From Sophora flavescens (Eukaryota; Streptophyta; Magnoliopsida; Fabales; Fabaceae), in NCBI GenBank assembly GCA_030762895.1, contig CM061070.1, positions 73,395,804-73,459,803 of the forward strand: a stretch of DNA of 64,000 nt, in the 5' to 3' direction. Shown piece after piece: positions 58,150 to 64,000 of this stretch. The position numbers were made by a program, and so were the translations under genes. Position 1 is the stretch's first letter; every line of letters starts with the position of its first letter. The notes below the pieces were generated by a model that saw only the letters and a list, made by a program, of their open reading frames with translations, did not search any database and had not been told where the DNA came from.

Positions 58150-60436
58150 TGTTGAGACCTCATAAGTCTGAAACACATTCCATGTGTAAATTCTCTAAGT
58201 TTTGATGATTCCAAACAGATTAAGTATGGTAATATTGAACCATGTGAAATTACTGATATGTCTGATAAGTAGGGGTGTTCATCGACCGATCCAAACCGAA
58301 AAAACCGAACCGAAAAAATGGAAAATCGAAAATATCGCTTCTTGCAATGGATTGGATCAGATTTTGGATCTCCTAGTGAAATTTAATCCAATCCAAACCG
58401 ATATTTTATATACATATACTATTATTTTTTAAAATTATAGTATTACTCATACGTGAGCACCGTTTTTCATACTTTTATGTCCCTCATTCTCTTTAATAAG
58501 TGAGAGTAGATATATATAGAGAATTAATATAAAGAATATTTAACACAAAAGAACGTGTTAAAAAATATCAATAATTATTTTTTCTCAAACTCCCAAATTA
58601 AAATTTTGTCAAGAATTATCTAGAATTTTTCTTCACTTATCATCAAATCAAATAATGATTAATAAGGAACAAATAGTTGATACCTTTCATAAAGGTTCTA
58701 TTGTTCTAATACAAAGATATGTTAAAATAAGTATTGGGCACCTTAAACTAGCTCATTTAAATGAAGATTATCTTTTGTCCACTATTAAATAAGTAGAAAG
58801 AACACTTGACATAAGAAAAAAAATAAAGTACTACAAAAACCGAATTATCCAATCCAATCCAAACCATATTTGATTGGATTGGATCGGATCGGATTTTTTG
58901 AAGGAAACAAAACGATCCAATCCAAACCGCACGTTGTTTTAATCATTGGATCGAATATCTTTTTATCTCAAAATCGATCCAATCCAATCCGCGAACACCC
59001 TTGCAGATAAGTGTGCAGGAAAATAGACTTAAGGTCACTTGTCTAAAGTATGACCAGTTTACATTTTAGTAGCGCGCAGTTTTTAGACTCGTCTAAAAAT
59101 ACAGTCAACTCAGACATAGACCACGTCAAAGCTCAATCAAGATTCTGATCTAGTTGATGACGTGGCAAGGCTCACAATTCTGAAGAAGCCTCGGAAGATC
59201 ACTCGTCTAAAATGACTCGATCACTCGTCTAAGTTTTGACTCATTATCACCCGTCAAAATCTGGACTGCACAAGCACCCGTCCAAATTTCAAACACTGCT
59301 ACACTTGATAAAGTGTCAGTCTGTCAGAATGAAGTCCAAGTCAACCTTATTTGAATAAGATGCCTTCCTTAAGGATCTCGAAGACCTCTGGACAATAGTA
59401 CCAAGGATAAAGAATCAAGAACGTTTGTTTCAAGGTTTTAAGGAATAAACACGCAACCCCTGTATCACAGCAGTCACCTTTTAATTGTTCTAGTACAAAG
59501 TAAAAGTGCTTTGCAGAAAGTGAACTAGTGTTGCACTTAATGAGTAAAGCTCTCTACTGCACGTACAAGTAGCCTGCTGTAACTCTGATACAACAGCTGC
59601 TCAGAACAAAAGTGTACTCTTGGAATGCCTTGTTAAAAGTCAACGTCCCTAAATATTTAATGCCTACACAGAACGACTCTTATGCATTAATGGCGTTCTA
59701 GAAGCTCAAATCAAAGAACACACTTTCTGAAGCTGTGCCTAACGGATCAATTGATTGAAGTCTTTATATAGATCAAACCATGAAGATGAAGACAAGAAGT
59801 TGAATATCATTAAGAACTTTGCATAAATAGCATTTACTCACTTCATTAAATTCTTCATTCTTTCATTGAATATTCGTTCAATCATTTGATATTAATTCGC
59901 AGTCTTTCATACTTCATATTTATTTCACTCTCTAAGTGTGATCTGAAAGATTTTCTAGTTGTATTAATTACACAAAACCTTTACAGCTTACTGTGTTGAG
60001 CCTAAAGAAGCTAGGTGAGAAAAGAATACTTGTTTAAATGTTGAGCCTGGAGAGGCTAGGAAGAATACTTGTACTGTAATTTGATCAGTTATAGTGGAAA
60101 CTTGGTGCTACCAAGAAGCTGGACGTAGCCCTGGGGATTTTGGGGTGAACCGATATAAAACTATTGAGTGATATTCCTCTTCCCTTATCTCTTTAATTTG
60201 TTTAAGAGTTATTTGTTTAAGCTTTTAACTTGGGGAGTTAATATTGTGAATATTAATCTCTGTTTTGACCTTCTTTGTATGCGCGTGTGTTCTGTCTCAA
60301 AATTAGCGAGTCACCTGTCTAATTTTTTGTTGCCTTAGTTTTGCTTGTTGTGCCTGCGAAAATAATTTTCAAAGTTTCCTAAAAAGTTGTTAAACACAAT
60401 TCAACTCCCCTTCTTGTGTTAACTTTGGTTATTTCA
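58150..60436 (+). repeat. 3' LTR of the inner copia element
   Basis: Starts TGTTGAGACCTCATAAG after the polypurine tract and ends GGTTATTTCA. It is complete at its 3' end, unlike the 5' LTR, and contains a hAT MITE at 58270-59003. Confidence 0.85.
58270..59003. mobile_element. hAT MITE in the 3' LTR
   Basis: Target duplication CTGATAAG (58262-58269) versus CAGATAAG (59004-59011), 7 of 8. Ends TAGGGGTGTTC and, inverted, CAAGGGTGTTC. Subterminal CCAATCCAAACCG and GGATTGGATCGGATCGG blocks in both orientations. The uninterrupted 5' LTR reads TCTGATAAGTGTGCAGG at this site, confirming the insertion. Confidence 0.88.
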
Positions 60437-60441
60437 ATTCT

Positions 60442-61518
60442 TTGATCAAGATGCTTCTTTTGAAGACCTCGAATACCTCTAGACAAAAGCACCATGCATG
60501 AAGAATAAAGAAATTATTCTTTCAAGGTTTTAAGGAATAAACACGCTACCTCTGTACCAAGTCAGTTGCTTTTAGCTATTTCAAGTACAAAGCAAAAGTA
60601 CTTTCCAAAAGGTGAACTGAGTGTTGCACTGAAATGGGAAAGTTCTCTACTGCAAGTACAAAAGCTTTGCTGCTACATCTCTGAAACAACAACTTTTTAA
60701 AACAAAGTGAACTCTTGGTCGCACATGTCAAAGCTCAACGTCCCCAAGCATTAAATGAACTTTCAGAACAACTCTTTGGTATTAATGGCGCCCCAGAAGT
60801 TCAAGTTAAAAGAGCTCACTTTCTGGTGATGTGTGTAACGGATTAATTGATTGAAGCCTTTAAACAATGCAAACCATGAAGATGAAGATAAGAGATTCTG
60901 AATATATTTAAGAAGCATTTACTCTGCTCATTTACTCTTCATTCATCATTGATTATCTCTTCAATCATTTGATATTAATTCGCAATCTTTCATTCTCATA
61001 TTTATTTCACTCTCTGAGTGTTACCAGAAAGACTTACAAAGATGTAATAAATACTCAAACTCTTTTACCCTTTTATTGTTGAGCCTGGAGAGGCTAGATG
61101 AGAAAAGAATACTTGTTTGAGAGTGAGCCCGGAGAGGCTAAGTGTGAAAAGAATACTTGTACTGTGATCTGATCAGTTATAGTGGCTAAACTTGGTGCTG
61201 TCAAGAACTGGAGGTAGCCCTATTGGTTTTGGGGTGAACCAGTATAAATCTCTTGAGTGATATTCATCTTCCCTAACCTCTTTAATTTATTTAAGAGTTT
61301 ATTTATTTTAGCTTTTAACTTGGGGTTTTAAAATTGTGAATAGCAAATCTCTTTTAACCCTTCACTACCTGTGTGTTGCTTTAAAATTAGACGAGTCACC
61401 TGTCTAATTTTTCCTTGCTTCAGTTTTGCTTGTTGTACCTGCGAAAATATTTTTCAGTTTTCTAAAAAGTTGGTAAACACAATTCAACCCCCTTCTTGTG
61501 TTAACTTTGGTTATTTCA
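60442..61518 (+). repeat. 5' LTR (right part) of the outer + strand copia element
   Basis: Continues the LTR from 46,346 and ends GGTTATTTCA at 61518. It is diverged from the inner element's LTRs, consistent with an older insertion. Confidence 0.8.
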
Positions 61519-61520
61519 GT

Positions 61521-61532
61521 TGGTATAAGTGC
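61521..61532 (+). other. Primer binding site of the outer copia element
   Basis: TGGTATAAGTGC, two bases after the LTR end, in the place of the usual TGGTATCAGAGC; the match to tRNA-Met is partial. Confidence 0.5.
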
Positions 61533-61581
61533 TTAGCCTCTGGGTTAAGCACTTAACAGTGTAGAGGAAAAGATCTTGGAA

Positions 61582-64000
61582 ATGGCAGGAGAAGCTTGCT
61601 CAAGCAAAAATCATGCAGGAGAAGGGTCCCCAATGCCTAGACCTCCATACTTCAATGGAGAGGATTACATCTATTGGAAAGAAAAGATGAAGTGGTTTCT
61701 ACAATCTACTAACTCTAATCTTTTGGATATCATTGAAGAAGGTCCCTACATTCCTAAGGATGACAAAGCAGCAGAGATTCCAAAAGCAAGCATGACCTCA
61801 GAACAAAAGACAAAATGGCAACTCAATGCCAAAGCTAGATATGCAATCATGTGTGCTTTAATTAGAGAGGAATTTGAGAAAGTCTGTGCTTGTGAATCTG
61901 TTAAAGAAATGTGAGAATCACAAGCCATTGCTCATGAAGGAACTAGCAAGGTAAAGGATACCAAAGTCAGCATGTCGGTCAAAAAAAAAAGAATTGTTCA
62001 AGATGGAAGAAGGAGAAACCATTGGCCAGATGAATGGGAGAGATTTCAAACTATTACCAATGGGTTGAAATATCTGGGGAAATCATACAAAACTGAGGAG
62101 CACATTCAAAAGATTCTCAGAATTCTTCCAAAAATGGAGACCTCTGGTAATTGTTGTATCTCAACCATGGATCTGTCAACAATGAAGCTAGATGAGCTTA
62201 TTGGAACTCTTCAGATTCATGAATAGGAGCTAATTGAAGAAAATAATGGAAATAAAAATAAATCCATTGCTCTTAAGGCTGACAAGAAGTCATCCAAGGG
62301 ATCTACCTCTAAAGCTTTCAAAGTTGATGAATCTTCAGAAGAATCCGAGGAATTAAATGAGGATGATTATGAAGATGATGATGAACTTTCTCTTCTTACC
62401 AGAAAAATGGAAAATCTCTGGAAGTAAAGAAACTTCAAGAAGGACAAACCATCCAGGCGCTTCAACAAAAAAATGTACAAAAAGGATGGAGGATCTAATT
62501 ACAGAAATGTCATTGTTTGTTATGAATATAAAAAGCCAGGACATATCAAAGCAGAATGTCCTCAACTTAAGAAGCAAGCTCCCAAAAATTTCTTCAGCAA
62601 AAAGAAGAAGGGAATGACGGCTACTTGGGAAGACTTGGATGAAAACTCCACTGAAAGTGAAGGAGAGGAGCATGAAGCAAATCGTTGTCTCAAGACTGAT
62701 ACAAAATTAGACAGACTCTGAGGTACATTCTGAACTTGAGGAATTGAGTGATGCATATGACGAGCTTATGGAAGAAGCTAACTGCTTAACCAAAGCCTTC
62801 AAATCCCTCGAGAGACAGTATGTTAAGCTCTCAAATGAGTATCCACAGAAATCTCAAGAGTGTGAAAAGTTGGCTGAGGAAAATAGTAGGCTTAAGACTG
62901 AAAAGTCTAAAGTTGAGATCTTAGTTGAAACTCTACATTCTGGAGAAGAGGTTAAACTTCAATAGAAAGTAGAATAGCTCACCTCAGATCTTGCCAGATT
63001 TGTTAATGGTAAAGAAAATCTGACTGAACTTTTGGGAAGTCAGAGACACTCCCTTAACAAAGAAGGTTTGGGATATACCAATCAAGAGCATCATAATGGA
63101 TCAACAAAGTTCTCAAAAATAACTGTTAAATCTGTTTTAATTAGTTCAAATAAACCTATATATACCTAATGTGGAAAAGCTGGACATATTACGTCCAAGT
63201 GTATTCACAAAAAATAGAAAAAAGTCTTCACAGACTCCTTATACTAACAGAAAAGAACCCAAGAAAATATGGGTACCTGAGTCCATGATAATTTCGGTTG
63301 CTGATATGCTCAACAGAACAAAACAAACACCTATCATGGTACCTGGACAGTGGATGCTCGCGACACATGACAGGAGAAAGGTCTATGTTCCTAGACCTCC
63401 AACCTAAGAAAGATGAACATGTAACTTTTGGTGGCAACCAGAAATGAAAGGTTGTTGGAGTAGGTAAAATTGGTGGTAAACCTCCCTTACCTATTATCTG
63501 TGATGTTTTATTAGTTAAAGGATTGAAACATAATCTGCTTAGCATAAGTCAATTATGTGATAGTGGGATCTCTATGTCTTATTCTAAGTATGCATGTATA
63601 GTCAATGACAAAAATGGAAAGACCCTCTTTTCTGCCAAAAGGCAACACAATCTGTATAAGATTGACCTGTCTGAACTCTCAGATCAACGTGTAACATGTT
63701 TTATGTCTAAAGAGGATGGAAAGTGGCTATGGCATAAGAAACTAGGACATGTTAGTATGAAAAAAAATTCTAAATTGAAAAAGCATAACATTATGAGAGG
63801 ATTGCCTGATATTTCTTTTAAGAAAGATGTTTTGTGTGATGCATGTCAGAGAGGTAAACAAGTAAAATCAAGTTTCAAGTCTAAAAAGGAAGTCACCTCC
63901 TCTAGACCTTTACAATTGTTACACATGGTTCTCTTTGGACTAGTCAGTGTAGCTAGTCTAGGTGGAAAGAAATATGGTTTTGTCATAGTTGATGACTATT
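61582..64000 (+). pseudogene. Copia gag-pol of the outer element, broken, runs off the window
   Basis: ATG at 61582 (MAGEACSSKNHAGEG) is the first in-frame ATG and fits the family start. Gag continues PPYFNGEDYIYWKEKMKWFL, with a stop replacing the Trp after VKEM (61,912), frame changes near 61,980 and 62,140 and a stop at 62,224. The first knuckle CYEYKKPGHIKAEC has lost its second Cys; the second has an in-frame TAA at its first Cys. Protease is LDSGCSRHMTG near 63,345 in another frame. The pre-integrase WHKKLGH and CDACQRGK blocks are present, but the first integrase Asp is lost (HMVLFG where the sister has HIDLFG). The window ends inside the integrase core. Clearly more decayed than the inner copy. 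Confidence 0.85.

Larger units (their letters stand above)
46352..60436 (+). mobile_element. Ty1/copia retrotransposon with extra 3' ORF, inserted in a sister LTR
   Basis: Perfect target duplication ATTCT (46347-46351 and 60437-60441). 5' LTR about 46352-47912, 3' LTR 58150-60436 (about 1.54 kb without its MITE). Polypurine tract AAAAAAAGGGGAGAA is at 58135-58149. Gag, protease, integrase, RT and RNase H are followed by a long extra ORF region before the polypurine tract, as in SIRE-type elements with an env-like gene. The end of the 5' LTR, the primer site and the gag start are deleted. hAT insertions lie at 55,084 and 58,270. Confidence 0.85.

Overview
This is a transposon-dense stretch of a plant nuclear genome, most likely a dicot. 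Evidence: intron-containing plant-type metacaspase sequence, a Cassandra-type TRIM carrying a 5S-like domain, a Ty3/gypsy element of Athila type primed by tRNA-Asp, several Ty1/copia elements, hAT, MULE and Tourist-like elements. The species cannot be named from sequence alone. Nearly everything is mobile DNA; the only host gene family seen is a type II metacaspase.

Layout. 1-9,996: an Athila-type Ty3/gypsy element on the + strand (5' LTR cut by the window edge), with frameshifted gag-pol and no env, inserted in a Cassandra TRIM LTR (9,997-10,312, minus). 10.3-12.7 kb: AT microsatellites, a hAT element and small foldback MITEs. 12.7-15.2 kb: a near-intact two-exon type II metacaspase gene on the minus strand, followed by decayed coiled-coil exons. 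16.4-17.0 kb: an old hAT. 17.2-20.4 kb: a 3.2 kb palindromic Mutator-like element with a 9-bp target duplication, whose arms contain inverted copies of the end of a copia LTR found intact at 37-45 kb.

22.2-33.1 kb is a second metacaspase-related gene copy (minus strand), now a pseudogene. It is split by a minus-strand non-autonomous LTR element (24,492-32,399, target duplication GCTTA), which contains a gypsy 3' end fragment and a broken + strand copia element (26,245-31,648), itself hit by a hAT MITE (29,090-29,554). 33.1-35.3 kb holds a local duplication and MITEs.

36.4-64 kb is a nest of retrotransposons. A minus-strand element (LTR and polypurine tract ending near 45.55 kb) was entered in its LTR by a complete but internally deleted minus-strand copia element (37,084-44,790, target duplication GAGAT). 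Beside it lies a + strand copia element (LTR from 45,908, running off the window), whose 5' LTR was entered by a second member of the same family (46,352-60,436, target duplication ATTCT). That inner copy carries a long extra ORF after RNase H in the env position and was itself hit by a hAT transposon (55,084-57,087, target duplication CCTCGAGG) and a hAT MITE (58,270-59,003). All retroelement reading frames are broken, several with lost catalytic residues, so none looks autonomous. Target-site duplications at most junctions give a relative insertion order by nesting.
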